Part shown: piece by piece, positions 36,246-47,998 of the stretch | How positions within the stretch are numbered: position 1 is the first letter of the stretch | How the letters are laid out: each line of letters begins with the position of its first letter | Source: Ehretia macrophylla | Taxonomy: Eukaryota > Streptophyta > Magnoliopsida > Boraginales > Ehretiaceae | Length of the DNA: 64,000 nucleotides | Direction: 5' to 3' | Assembly: GCA_037974665.1 (NCBI GenBank) | Contig: CM075781.1 | Location: 32,031,235-32,095,234, forward strand | The notes under the pieces: generated by a model | The model's database searches: none | What the model was told of the DNA's origin: nothing | Seen by the model: the letters and a program-made list of their open reading frames with translations, nothing else | Made by a program: the position numbers and the translations under genes

Positions 36246-37687
36246 TGTTGGATTATATGCCCTAAATGCCAATTTTAGGACATAATAATTATATTATATA
36301 TTTATTATGGGCATTTTATTTAAATATCATTAATGCGATTAACTATTTAAATAAAAGTCCTTGGAATAATATTTATAGATTCTATCCTTAATAGTAAGGA
36401 TATGAGTGACAGAATCTATATTCATAAATATATTCTAAAATAGTCCTCGATCGTAGGATAAATTATTTGGGCGTTAATTTAGCAGGAAATATCGGATTGC
36501 AGTCTACTATCCAAATAATATGGGATATTGATTTGGGCGATTAGTCTCATATCGTAAGGGTAGATGTGTAAGTGCTTATTGAGAACAAGTGATTGGATAT
36601 GACCGCTAGTACAACGAATTACATGGAATGGTCAATAATTCGTTGTATAGTGTAATGGTGCAATTAAGTCCTTAGACCTGAGATACCACGGTTATCTTGT
36701 GTTAAGGATAATATAATTTGCTGGTGCAATAAAGCTGGTCCTCATCAAGGATTGAATAATGTACTCAGTGGTTACGATCTATTCCGGCATGGAGATAGGT
36801 AAGTGTAGATACAAAATCTGTCAATTAGGGATCCTATGTGATCTATTAATCAAGTAACTAGAAATCCTTGACCGAGGTAGAATAGTGGAAGTCGTTCCAC
36901 AGATTATTCATAAGTTACTGATTAAATACATTTGGACACATGATTGAGTAATAGAGTTTGACGACTCTATTCATGACTCTGGCTCAATCGGGATAATTTA
37001 GACAGAATGAATTAATCGCATTATTATTACTAAGGGTTTGTACAATTTACACTTCATCATTAGTTGCGTAGTCGTGATATACTGCTAGGTATCACTCACG
37101 ACTTGCGAAAATTGAATTAGAAGAGTTCTAATTAAAAATTAATTGGATTAATATTATTTCGCTGCCAATTAATTATGAACCCGAAAGGTCACACACAAAA
37201 GAGATTCGGAATTAATCAGCGAGAAATATAAATTAAATTTTAGAAGAGTCTAATATTTAATTGGACTTAAGACTGATTAGATTGGAATATTAGTCAAGTC
37301 ATTTAATCAATCCAAGTCCAGTAATTAGGACTGACCCAAAAGCTAGCTCTAATATATCCAGGGTTTCCTATAAATAAGAAATTATGACAGACAGAAAAGC
37401 TAGCACAAATCCTGTCTTTCATAGCAAATACATTTTTCTCTGAAACTCATAGATAGGAGTTTTTGCTGATTGATGGCTCGGATCTCATGTGGATACTTTC
37501 GGAGGCTTCACAATTGGGGAGCTCTGGATTGTTCAATTTCTACAACAGATTTGTCATCATGGAAAGGTAATCCCAAAATCCTTTAATGCGTAATTAATGT
37601 CGATTATTATGCATGTATGTAATCTATGTAAATAGCCATGAACGGATGAATGTGTATTATTTGTTTCCATTGCGTTTATTTAGTTAG
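36246..37687 (+). repeat. 3' LTR of copia A, truncated
   Basis: It starts TGTTGGATTATATGCCC and follows the 5' LTR to about 37687, where homology stops in GCGTTTATTTAGTTA. About 33 terminal bases are missing. The TATA box is kept at 37369-37376. Deletion or a later insertion at this point is equally possible. Confidence 0.85.
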
Positions 37688-38210
37688 GAGGATTACATGT
37701 GCATGACAAGTCATGTAAACTCTATATATAGAGTCAGTGACGTAACTCATTCAAGTAATGAAATGAACATATATTTTTTGCAAATTCTCTCATCTCTCTC
37801 TCTCTTTCTCTCTCTCTATTTCTCTTCAAATTTTATTTTATTTTATTTTTAACTTTGGAGGTGTTTGATGTTTATTCTGTTCTTTTCATTTTAGTTGTAA
37901 TAGCAGGAGATATGGAAGATATCCCACATGAGGAGGTAAAGGCCAAAATATATGTTACTTTAATTTTTAGTTACAATTTTTTGTTTACCCAAATTATATT
38001 TATTAGTCAGGAGAAATGATGGTCTTAAGAATTGCCTCTGCATTAGATTCTTAGGAAACTAAGGTTTAAGATATTGTTAAGCATTAGTCTTTTGTTTAAT
38101 ACAGTTCGTGATTGGTTGGGGCTTTCTACTACCAGTTATGGATCAGGGACCATGCAATAAGTAAAAACGCAAATTTTCTTATTTTGAAAATATTTGATAG
38201 TTGTTATTGT
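37688..38210 (+). other. Unassigned segment: gene-fragment-like or LTR-like
   Basis: The segment holds a TATA-like CTCTATATATAGAG (about 37721), a (CT)n tract (37786-37818), a possible acceptor (TTTTCATTTTAG near 37893), an ATG at 37912 with a donor GAG|GTAAAG after eight codons (37935), and an acceptor TTTAATACAG at 38104. Joining 37912-37935 to 38105-38164 gives one open frame of 27 codons (begins MEDIPHEE; second exon contains VIGWGFLLPV) ending in TAA. A donor-like AA|GTAAAA overlaps that stop, so the coding part could be longer. Alternatively the first 120 bp are the end of an unrelated copia LTR. No family is recognised. Confidence 0.3.
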
Positions 38211-38219
38211 TGGAAAATT

Positions 38220-38757
38220 ATAAGAATATATATTCTTATAAGAATTATTAAAAACATAGTTTAACCTCAACTCTTACAAGCAGCATTGTCTGCTCATTAT
38301 AGGAATAGGTAGAAGGATTACCTCCACAGTGCTTTAAACAAGTAGCACGTAATTCATTTTCCCTTTGAACCTAGATCTTGGGATCTTTAATCAGCTATGT
38401 AGGGTTTCTGTTATGGCGACTCTTTAAGTATAGGCTCAAGACCTCTTCTAAAAAAGAAGTATAGGCTCAAGACATTTTTTCTCTAGATAAGTCTTTTGTA
38501 AGTGGATCCGTAATGTTATCTTTAGACTTTACATAGTCAATTGAGATAACCCCTTCAAAAAGTAATGTTTAACAGTATTCTGTCTACGATGAATATGTAT
38601 ATACTTTCTATTACACATACAACTATGTGCCCTTCCAATCATTGATTGATTATCGCGATATATGCAAATAGTTGACACAAAATTTTCCCATTTGGAATAT
38701 TCTCTAAGAAATGACAAAGTCATTTAGCTTTTTTCTCTGGCTTTATCTAAAGATATA
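38220..38757 (-). mobile_element. Copia element C tail, minus strand
   Basis: On the minus strand 38740-38470 encodes the end of a copia RNase H (STICIYRDNQSMIGRA, a histidine/arginine-rich stretch, then SKDNITDPLTKDLS) across one frameshift. Leftward to about 38220 lies untranslated sequence in which AGTATAGGCTCAAGAC occurs twice (about 38425 and 38460). Copia B is inserted at its right edge, which removed or displaced the rest. The 3' LTR of this element was not identified. Confidence 0.72.
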
Positions 38758-39063
38758 TGTTGGACTTTGGGCATATTGCACCCAAGTTGGGGTGGCCCAA
38801 TTATATGACCCAAATAGTGGAGGCCCACTACTCCATATAAAATGGAAAAAACCTAAAATAGAAATAGACATTCTGTAGGTTTTAGTCTCCAACAAACAAA
38901 GCAAACTCTCTCTACATTCTATGCTTTTAGGTTGTGGCAAATTAGTGGGTGGTCTTGTACTACATGCTACGACTCTTTTCTAGTGCAGTGGAACAAACCA
39001 GATCGTTGATTACTCACTTCTTCAATTTCGAGGTATGTATGAATATCTTACTCTGAATCAACA
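38758..39063 (+). repeat. 5' LTR of copia B
   Basis: 306 bp from TGTTGGACTTTGGG to AATCAACA, with TATA-like ATATAAAA at 38835. The first 126 bp match 58502-58627 with eight differences, all transitions. Confidence 0.9.
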
Positions 39064-39064
39064 T

Positions 39065-39075
39065 TGGTATCAGAG
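39065..39075 (+). promoter_or_regulatory. Primer-binding site of copia B
   Basis: TGGTATCAGAG, complementary to initiator methionine tRNA, begins two bases after the LTR end. Confidence 0.9.
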
Positions 39076-40263
39076 ACTTGATGTTTGTTCTCTGTACAAT
39101 ATTTAACTATATGCAATAGAATCCTTATTTTTCAGTTTTTCATGGTTTTTAGCGAATTAATTATATAATAACGTTTCTGTGAAGTGTCTCATATGGGGAT
39201 AAAATTAATACTGCTAAAAAGCTCGTGTTTTAAGGGTTCTAACGCAGTTGATTTCATATTTTTTTGCTAATTGTAGAATTAATTATGAAATTTTGAAGTT
39301 AGAATAACGTTCTGCCTTTTAACTGCATTACTGTTCATATTCTGATATGTGCATATAATTAGTACTGGAAGAAACTACGTGTTTCAAGGATTCTAATGGC
39401 GTAAATTTCATAATTTTTGGATGTCGTATGAATTTATTATAAAATTTTGAATCCTTTCAATGCGTACTGTTTTGTACGATGTTTGCTGTCTTTTTCGTGC
39501 TTCTGCTGTATCAAAAAGTTGAGAAACCCTAGGGCTAATCCGGTAGTGACACATGGTAGATAGGGATTAATTTTTGATTTTGTTTTGAATTTTAAAATAA
39601 GTTTTAAATATTCTTTTACCATAAAATCAAAAATCAAAAAAATTGGGGATTTTTTGACTACCACTCCAGTGGCGCCACGAGGGCAGTCGGCCAGCACCAT
39701 GTGGGGCCGGCGGACCACAGGACGGCAGCGGCGGTCCGGCCGGAGAGAAAAAAAAAGGGTATTTTATATTAGTTATAAAATATTGTTTAACCCCTCCATA
39801 TCTTTGTGATATTTTCAGTTTTGTCCCTATGCACACAAAATTTTGCCTTATTTGTGTTTTTGGCCCTATGTCACTTGTTTTAAGCCATATATCTTAGTAA
39901 AATGTTTAATTAGACTCCCACTTTCACCTTTAGACTATGAAATTTCAATTAAATCAAATTAAGATTTGAAAATTATGGTATTTCCCACATAATGTCTCAA
40001 TCTAAGTGATATACGTTGTAAAATTACATTTCTAGACATGAAATTTTTTGGGTAAAATTTTTTTTTGAGTAGAGCCAAGGAACTTAAAATTTTACGACTC
40101 AGAGGCATGAAATTATAGTAATTTCATTATGATACATAAAATTTGTGTAATTTTATTTGTTGTTTTGTACAACATTAAAAATGCTGTGTGCATAATCTTT
40201 TTTTATTTATTTAATCTAGACAAGTTTTATTTCTCTTTTTACTCCCAGGACTTGTGTAGTTGA
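39076..40263 (+). other. Leader of copia B
   Basis: Non-coding, AT-rich, with one GC-rich patch near 39655-39745 (GGCGCCACGAGGGCAG, GGGGCCGGCGGACC). Small ORFs on both strands over that patch are not similar to anything known. Confidence 0.5.
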
Positions 40264-40647
40264 TTGGTGAGGATGAGTAGCATTGAGAGGAGAGAAATGA
40301 GGGCTCTAGCTATTAAATTTGGTCGTGACACTAAACCTAGGCGACGTGAACTTAAACGATATATGAGCCTACGTTGGTTGGATGATAAATCCTTTCGTGA
40401 TAACATGCACACACTGTTATATGGTGTTATCAATTTACGTGAACAACTAGCTCTTTTTTCGCGTAGAACAAGAGAAGAAGTAGAAGGCTTACTTAATTTC
40501 CTGCCAAACTTGTATGATCCCGTAAAACACAAGATAACTCAATCTGAAGATATGTGCTTCGATTTTGTTGTGTGCGAAGTAGAGTTATTTGAGAGACAAT
40601 GTGTGCTCCAAGGTTTTAGACGATCAGCCCTACCCTGCTCAGGTTAA
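40264..40647 (+). CDS. Unrecognised 127-codon ORF in the copia B leader
   Basis: An open frame with a basic N-terminal part (DTKPRRRELKRYMSLRW) and a mixed, protein-like second half (EEVEGLLNFLPNLYDPVKHK, CFDFVVCEVELFERQ). It lies between the primer site and the recognisable gag domain. It could be the diverged N-terminal part of gag, a captured host fragment, or chance. Its texture is more protein-like than that of the neighbouring small ORFs. I do not recognise a family and assign no function. Confidence 0.35.
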   Translation: MVRMSSIERREMRALAIKFGRDTKPRRRELKRYMSLRWLDDKSFRDNMHTLLYGVINLREQLALFSRRTREEVEGLLNFLPNLYDPVKHKITQSEDMCFDFVVCEVELFERQCVLQGFRRSALPCSG

Positions 40648-40720
40648 TAGTGCCCAACATCGTAGGGATGCTGAAGCTTACCAGGTTTGAAAATGAAAGA
40701 ATTTCATTGCTCGCATTACC

Positions 40721-42334
40721 TTGCTGAGCTCAAGGCATGATGTAGCTGAGTTTGAAGTATTCCCGACAGCTTTAGACATGTGGACAACCTTGAAAGAGAA
40801 GTTTGGTATAACTTCCATCTCAAGACTGTGCTGGCTCACCATCAAGTTTGACACCTATAAGAAGAAGCCCGATGTGAGCATGAGGCAACACATCAGGGAC
40901 ACGTCAAACTTGATCAGAGAGTTAAAGGCAGCAGGCCATATACTCACGGATGAGCAACAATTGCAAGCTGTTATACGATCTCTTCCAGCCAGTTGGAAGT
41001 ATATGATTGTCAACATTACGCACAATGAGAGTGTGAAAACACTCGAAGACATTGCGCATCATCTAGAGCTAGAAGATGAGCACCTCTTGGCAATCAAAAC
41101 CACTAGACAAGCCTATGTGGCTGAATCTAGCAAGCGTTGAGCATCTGGCTCAAAACGCAAAAGAGGGAAACAATCTGGCAGGAAGGGAAACAAAGATGGT
41201 AAGTCGGAAGACAAGAACAAAAAATAGAAGAAAAAAGGCAAGAGCAATGGCAAGAGGAACATTGCAAAAGTTAAGTGCTACAATTGCCAATAGAAGGGTC
41301 ATTATGCTCGGGATTGCCCAGAGCCAAAGACCTAGGTAATGTGTTTTACCAAAACTTCTTCTGAGGCATATGTTTCTACTTGTGCGCTATTGACTGAATC
41401 TTTTCCTTTGTGGACTATTGACTCAGCAGCGACAGACCATATAGCTAGAGACAAAGGAGCATATGTGGAGTACCAACGCATCCCAACTGGGTCCCGGTAG
41501 ATATATGTTGGCAATAACACGAGGGTGGAAGTCAAGGGCATTGGCACTTGCAGACTTCAGTTGCGTGGTGGCAAAACCCTCATGCTCCACGATGTCCTTC
41601 ATGCCCCAGACTTTAGACGAAATTTGGTTTTCGCATTGGTTCTTTTACTCTTGGGTTTTACTATAATCATGACTAGTGTCATAGTTGAACTTCTTTTAAA
41701 TTCTATTTCTTATTGGTACGGTTTTCTTTATGATGGATTCCTAGTGTAAGATGTTGAACATGTTTGTTATGTTTCAAATAATGAATATTCGTCATTTCAT
41801 ACATCTTCTAACACTATGGATGTGGATGTGAATGTATGGCATAGCAGGTTAGGGCATATTGGCCAAGATCACATGAATAGATTGGGCAAGGAAGGCCTTT
41901 TAGGGCCATTAACAAAGGTCAATTTGCCTGTTTGTGAAAAATGCCTTGTTGAAAAATCCATTAGAAAATCGTTTGGTAAAGGCTTGAGGGCCAATTTCCC
42001 ATTGCAATTAATTCATTCTAATATATATGGTCCAATGATTATTAGGGCAAGTCATGGGATCTTCTATTTCATCACCTTCATAGATGATTTTACACGTTAT
42101 GGGCATGTCTATCTAATGTCCTATAAGTCTGATGCGTTGGACTGTTTTAAAAGGCATATGGCCTACGTGGAAAATCAACTAGATGCAAAAGTGAAGTCAC
42201 TATGGATCAACCGTGGTTGGGAATACCTTTCTGATCAGTTCAGAAACATTTGTGATGAAAAATGTATAGCTCAACAACTCATTATTCTTGGAACACCGCA
42301 ACAAAATGGTGTAGTGGAAAGAAGAAATAGAACC
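40721..42334 (+). pseudogene. Copia B gag, protease and integrase N-terminal half
   Basis: The gag domain (UBN2 type) covers about 40721-41140 (LDMWTTLKEKFG, RQHIRDTSNLIREL, SLPASWK). A basic linker leads to a CCHC knuckle near 41270-41320 (CYNC, then GHYARDC) with one stop inside. The protease has WTIDSAATDHIA near 41400; the usual DSGA is DSAA here. Pre-integrase zinc residues are at WHSRLGHIG and CEKC (41830-41950). The integrase core has IDDFTRYG (first Asp), but INRGWEY stands where SDRGGEY is usual, so the second catalytic Asp is lost. The third site, NGVVERRNRT, ends at the insertion point of gypsy 2. In-frame stops (for example near 41140, 41225 and 41500) make it dead. Confidence 0.87.
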
Positions 42335-43933
42335 TGATCGCGTCGTTTTGTGCTCAAAAATAATAAGAAGATTAAATGATTAGAAATATTGCTTACCTTG
42401 AATTACCTCTAGCTGGACGAGTAAAGGGTCGATCCACGGAAATTGGGTTATCAAATTAAGTTCAATATTTAATTTAGATTTGTTTGACTATCTCCCGTCA
42501 TGGATAAGTTTGATTAAGTCCAAAAGTCCAAAGGTACGGTAAATTAAGTCCAAAAGTCCAAGAAATGTCCAAAGATATGGTATTAACGAGATGAATTGCA
42601 CAAAGGTACTAAACTGAAGAATTGCAACACTTAACAATAAAATTGAAAATGAAAATAAAAAGGGTTAATGATTCAGGGTGGTTATAGCTCTGTATACACA
42701 AGTACAAAGTTATTGATTCAGATTAAAATATAAGTCCTTCAGAAATAGGGCTACAAGCTCTCACTACTGAGATGAGCCTTTAGTTACGTAAGTGATAAGA
42801 TTAATCGATTAACAACACTAGATGTGTTGGTACAACCTAACGATATACAATCTCTCAATTAATCTTTCACTTATGTAACATGGAGGTGTCGGTACAACCA
42901 GACTAGAGTCCATTCGAGGTAGTCTCGTATTGCCACTGGTTTACAAAACCGATCGTATATGTATTTTCAATTAAATGTAACATAACTACAAGTATACATA
43001 CAGTTAATCAAAGAATACTTAGAAATAAAAATACGAGACTTTAATAAATTTGAATCAAAACATATATACAAGAGTATCCTCACACATACCACCTCGAATC
43101 TCGGGTCTAGTGTGCCATGATAAATTGTAAAGTACAAGAAATCATAACGAAAACTGAAATAAAAGAATAATTATCATGTTGAACGGATTTCGGTACACCA
43201 GTATGATTTCGGTATGCTGATGGCTCACTAGACCCTCCCCTCGAGATTAAAACTTTGCACACAACTAAGAATAATAATTAAAACACTCAAAACTCACTTC
43301 ACAAATACTAGAGTAGCAAAAATTGAGCTAAGAAGAGAAAATGGTATGGTTTTCATTGATGAAAATCGTGCTATTTATAGGCAAAATTTTAGGAGGGCGT
43401 TCGAGCACTAGTCAGGTGCGCTCAAGCACCCTTTTGCACTAATAATTTTTTTTAATTTTTTTTTGTCTTTTCCTTCCATACTTTGTCGCCCATTTGTCCG
43501 CCATTTGCAAAAAGTGGCGGTCAAACGCGGAAAAGGGGTACTCAAGCGCATGCCTGGCTGTAGTAAGTGAACTTTACCTCCGAGCTTTGACTTTGACTGG
43601 CTCGTTGACTTTGACCTTTGAACGTTGACTTTGACCGTTGACCAAAAAGTTGACCATGTCTATTTCAAGGTTTCTCAGCGTCTTGAATTCATTTTCGCAC
43701 TTGGTTTGACCAAATTCAATCTCGAATTGCTAGTTTTAAAGTTGTTTTACCATTCTTCACTAGTGGTGCGCTGGATTTCTTGTTCAAATATTGGTTTTTG
43801 TTGCCATTTTTGCTATTTCTTTTTCAAAACCTATATTGCACTAAAATTGTGTAAAATATACAATTAAGCTTGACATAATAATGCAATATACATGATTTGA
43901 TGGGTTTAAATTAGTAAAAATATAGATTTATCA
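42335..43933 (-). repeat. 3' LTR of gypsy 2 (left copy)
   Basis: 1599 bp, TGATCGCGTC...GATTTATCA on the plus strand. TATTTATA at 43372-43379 is the TATA box (minus strand). A TTGAC-rich array lies at 43585-43655, with GCTCAAGC/GTTCGAGC palindromes near 43390-43440. It differs from the right LTR at about 22 of the first 245 positions by eye. Confidence 0.93.
43585..43655 (-). promoter_or_regulatory. W-box-like TTGAC array in the left LTR of gypsy 2
   Basis: Eight TTGAC cores are packed into about 70 bp (GTTGACTTTGACC-type units), about 210-275 bp upstream of the LTR TATA box in the direction of transcription. TTGAC[C/T] is the core bound by WRKY transcription factors. Binding is inferred. Confidence 0.55.
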
Positions 43934-44569
43934 ACCTCCTCAAACCCATTCTTTGCTTGTCCTCAAGTAAATGCATCAAATATTTCATAGATTCAAAAAT
44001 ATTAAATCTAAGCAGTCAATGTATTCATACACTTCATTTTATAAAATACAAGATTAACAATGAGTTTGTCTTCTAAACAATTCCACCCCAAGAAATCATT
44101 TTGTATCTAGAAGAATAGAAACCAACTTAATTACAAAAAAATCCTTCAAGCCTTTTTAAGTACTTGTAACTCAATTAAGAGGTAAATAAATTAATCACAT
44201 AAAATTTGTAAAATCAAAAATATTTTCTATGGATAGTCATAAAATGTTAAAACTCAACTACCTTCCAAATTGTGTAATACTCCCTTAGATTTTTTTCTAT
44301 ATATATATATATATATATATATTTATTTATTTATGAAATAGATGACTCGAATGATAGATGTTGGTTGATTCAACGACTTCATTGAAGTATTGCCTTTGGT
44401 TGAATTGTGTATGGTGAAAGAAGACTTGTCTGGCAGGAAATATATTGATAGCTTTTTCATAACAAAAATGCTCAAAAATGGTTAGAAGAAAGCATTTGTT
44501 ATGAATTTCTTTTATGCCTCTGTTTGTTGAATCAACACTTTTGATATTTGAGTAACATTGAGCGAGTCA

Positions 44570-44623
<54 letters not shown>

Positions 44624-47600
44624 TAATTTCTTTTAAAGGAGTATACCGATCTAGAAAAATAAGTCAAATTTTAATAAAACATAACATCTCACATTGAAAA
44701 CGCCTCAATCTACTCCTTTTTTTTTTTATAATAAACCTCTATTTGATTTATGTGACGCTGTTGGGATGTAATAATAGTTAACAGGATTTCAAAAATTCTA
44801 GATACAAACTCAACTCTAGTGCCTAATCATTTTTCCATTCCAAATTCACAGTTAATTTAAATATTTTATCACAATCTAACCATCTTTCAACAATTAACCA
44901 CTTAAATTTAATTATTATCAATAAGTGAAGTAAAAATTTTGAATTTTTTTTTTGTTTTTTTACGTATAAACTGTTTATACAAACAACACCTATTAACAAC
45001 CACAAAATCACCCTTAACAACACACAATATCGACTAGCCATCCACTCAAATTCTTCAACATTAACACAATATATAAATCTTATAATTAGAGCAACACGAA
45101 ATAAGACATATAAATAGAAATAAATTTATGTACAGTAATCTAAAATTTTTAAATTTTTGGATTTAAAAAAAAAATTAAAATTAAAAATAAAGAAAATCTA
45201 AAAAGAAAATTTTAAAACCAAAATCTAACTAAATTCCATATACATACACATATACATATATAAATCAAAAAAAAAATCATACCAAAATGAAGTTTAGAAG
45301 CTATAGAACAACAATAATCCATAAACAAGCAGTAAAAATCAACATAAAAGCTTCAACAATGCATATATACGTAAATATATAAACATATACAGCCATATCT
45401 AAACTTGAAATAAAACTGAAAAATATGCGAAAATAAGATTAAAAAAAAAGCAAGAGAACTCACCTTAGGATGTAAATCTGGAGAGGATTTGGGGTGGGAA
45501 AGGGTTTTGGTGTATGTTGGGAGTGATTTTCGTGGGGTGGGGGTATTTTTTTTATGTTGAAGCTGTTCTAATCGGGGCTTAGGTTATAAGTCCCGACTGC
45601 AATAGGGCGCTCGAGCGCCATGCTGGAGTTTTTTTTATTTTTTATGAAGATATTTATTTATATATAATATATAATATATACATTATTAATAGTAATAGAG
45701 CAAACGAAAATCCTACCATATTCATAAATATATATATATATATATATATGAATATACATAAATACTATAAATAATGAAACAAACCACACAACATTTTGTT
45801 AAATATTAAAACAGTACATAAGAAAATAAAAATTACAACAACACAAAATTATCTCCGAATCGTGGGAATGCAAGAACATTTTCTTTCTACCTAACATACC
45901 TATGATCCCACTTGATAAAGAGATAAATAAGAAAAAGGTAAAAGATGAATACACTTGCAAATGAGTACACAACCATGGTAAATTGATCGTTCGTGAGAGT
46001 TCCAAACATCATTGTGCATTAGTAGAGAAATGAAATTGGAAAAAAAAATTGAGAGAGAAAGAAAGAGAGAGAAAGAGGCAGTAAAGATGAATGAGGAAAA
46101 GAAGGAAAGGGGTAGGGTTTTAAAATCCGTCTACTATGGTTGACGGCGCTCTAGCGGGGGATTAAGCGCGCTCGATCTTGGTTTTCCTGACTTCTTTTTT
46201 TTTATTTTAAAATCACAAAATAGGAAGATAGAATCTTCCTCAAACCTATTTTCTACAAGATCACACTTTTATTGTCATAAAATAAAATTGGTACAAGAAA
46301 CATAAACACACAAAGATACTAATAATAAAATTTGAAAATTTAAATACACAAATTTGCAAAATATTTTCCTAATTACATCATGCTTCTAAAATGACACAAC
46401 ACTCCAAAAAAAAAATTCATTACAAAACAAAAATTTAAACATTCCGCAATCTTTTATCTCAATCGAGTGAATTTCCAATCTTGATTAAGATGTAAACAAG
46501 AAAGAGTAGGATGGTGCATGCATACTCGACGATTATCACAGCATGAGCAAAATCGGCTTCCATTTTTTTTTATATAGAATTAAATTAAAACAAGCACACA
46601 TCATAGCAAGAAAATGCAACCATATTAAATTTCACCCTTAAGTTGATCTCACACAAATAGGTGCCAACACCTACAAGGAAAAAGGATAGCAGAGTGTAAG
46701 AATATACAAATGAACACCGACCGATAGTTATCCATCAAGATTCAAACCTTAACTCTGTTTTCAAAAGAAACAGTTGGATCCAGATTTAATTTAAGAATCT
46801 TTGAATTTAGAGTTCAACAACTTAACGAAGAGTTGTCCGCTAGTTTGGAAGGCAACATTGGAAGCCTGGGGAATGCAAAAATAGGATCCCAACTCTATTT
46901 CAGTTTCATACCTATGCAGCAAAGTAAATCACATCCGAACACCAAATGAATGGCATCAAAATTTGCATAGTATATCTACCCGCTATAGCGTAAGAACTGG
47001 CCAAAGCAGAGGTGATGAATCACGCATCACATGCCCCTCAGAATGGTATTAGTGATCTTTCTCTCAAATACCATGGGTGCCACTATTTACATAACGGTGG
47101 AAAAAGACCTCCTAATGTTGAGGTTAACACCAATTTAAAGCTAATTCGTAACCAAGCGACAACATCTAGGATGAACCTTGGAATGTTCCCTCCACGAGAT
47201 TCTAGATAACGCAGAGATCACTTGGGTTTATGTGAGACACGCACCCTAGTACAAACAACACCCTGTTTTATCCTCAAACAATCACTACCGAATGCTGCCA
47301 CTGTGTACCCATCCTCCCTCCCTTTTAAGGTGAGCGCGTCACACAAATTGTCAGAGTTTTTTTTTTTCCTTCTAACCGGGAATGGGCACTGGAACCATTT
47401 AATGTCAACCAGCAAGATATGCACACACAGTTAAGTGTCGTAGTTTAACGCCTTCGGGCATGCAAATTTTTTTTTAAAGTTAAAGGACTAGCTCTTCCAG
47501 AGGTATTTGTGTTCACGCCATCCAGTACTTTCCTTCGGCACTCACATGGGGCCATAGCCAGTTCCATAGGGTCAAGAGCAATACAGTGGAATTTTACGTT

Positions 47601-47998
47601 ACAGACAATACCGTCTGGTGAATGTTCTCACTCCTAACTACCTTATCAAGTAAAGCCCAACAAACCCAAACTATATTAAGCTAGTGGAGTGGAAAGTACT
47701 GCTAGACAGAGTTGCACTGGTTAGACAAGCACACACAGAAAATGTACAATGACCACTAGTATCATGACAATTATACCTTTATTAGTGCTTCTCAGGGTTA
47801 AGACCCAAACTACTTTAAGCTGGAGAAAGACTCATTTGGTACGAAAAAGAAAAAAAAATGTCAAAAATAAAAATTGAACCCTAATACCTCAAGAATCCCT
47901 AGGTTGCCTTCTAGGAGCGCTAAGTTTAACGTCTTCAGCCAAACAGAGTCACATTGAAATTGTTACTCTACAGGGATTGAATTCTTAAGTTCAATTGA
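43934..47998 (-). other. Long non-coding 3' region of gypsy 2, with polypurine tract
   Basis: GGGTTTGAGGAGGT (minus strand, 43947-43934) is the polypurine tract touching the LTR. The following 4 kb up to pol is AT-rich with (TA)n runs at 44299-44322, 44572-44616 and 45728-45749. A perfect GGCGCTCGAGCGCC palindrome lies at 45606-45619 and a related CGCTCTAGCG / GCGCGCTCG pair near 46145-46170. The part at 47450-47998 shares phrases with the post-pol region of gypsy 1. I find no envelope-like or other ORF of credible length. Confidence 0.6.
44572..44616. repeat. (TA)n microsatellite
   Basis: About 22 uninterrupted TA units inside the 3' region of gypsy 2. Two shorter (TA)n tracts occur in the same region at 44299-44322 and 45728-45749. 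Confidence 0.9.

Larger units (their letters stand above)
11607..37687 (+). mobile_element. Ty1/copia element A (decayed, carries nested insertions)
   Basis: A complete 5' LTR (11607-13077) is followed by a Met-tRNA primer site and decayed gag and pol traces in the order gag, integrase, reverse transcriptase, RNase H (the copia order). A partial 3' LTR lies at 36246-37687. Gypsy element 1 is inserted at 18522-35905 inside the RNase H region: copia RNase H words stop at 18521 and resume at 35906 after a shared CGTTG. The native length without insertions is about 8.7 kb. The 3' LTR lacks about its last 33 bp. Confidence 0.85.

Noticed and set aside
43934..47998. Envelope-like gene after pol of gypsy 2
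   Set aside because: The interval is long enough, but no ORF above about 90 codons has signal peptide, membrane segment or conserved texture.
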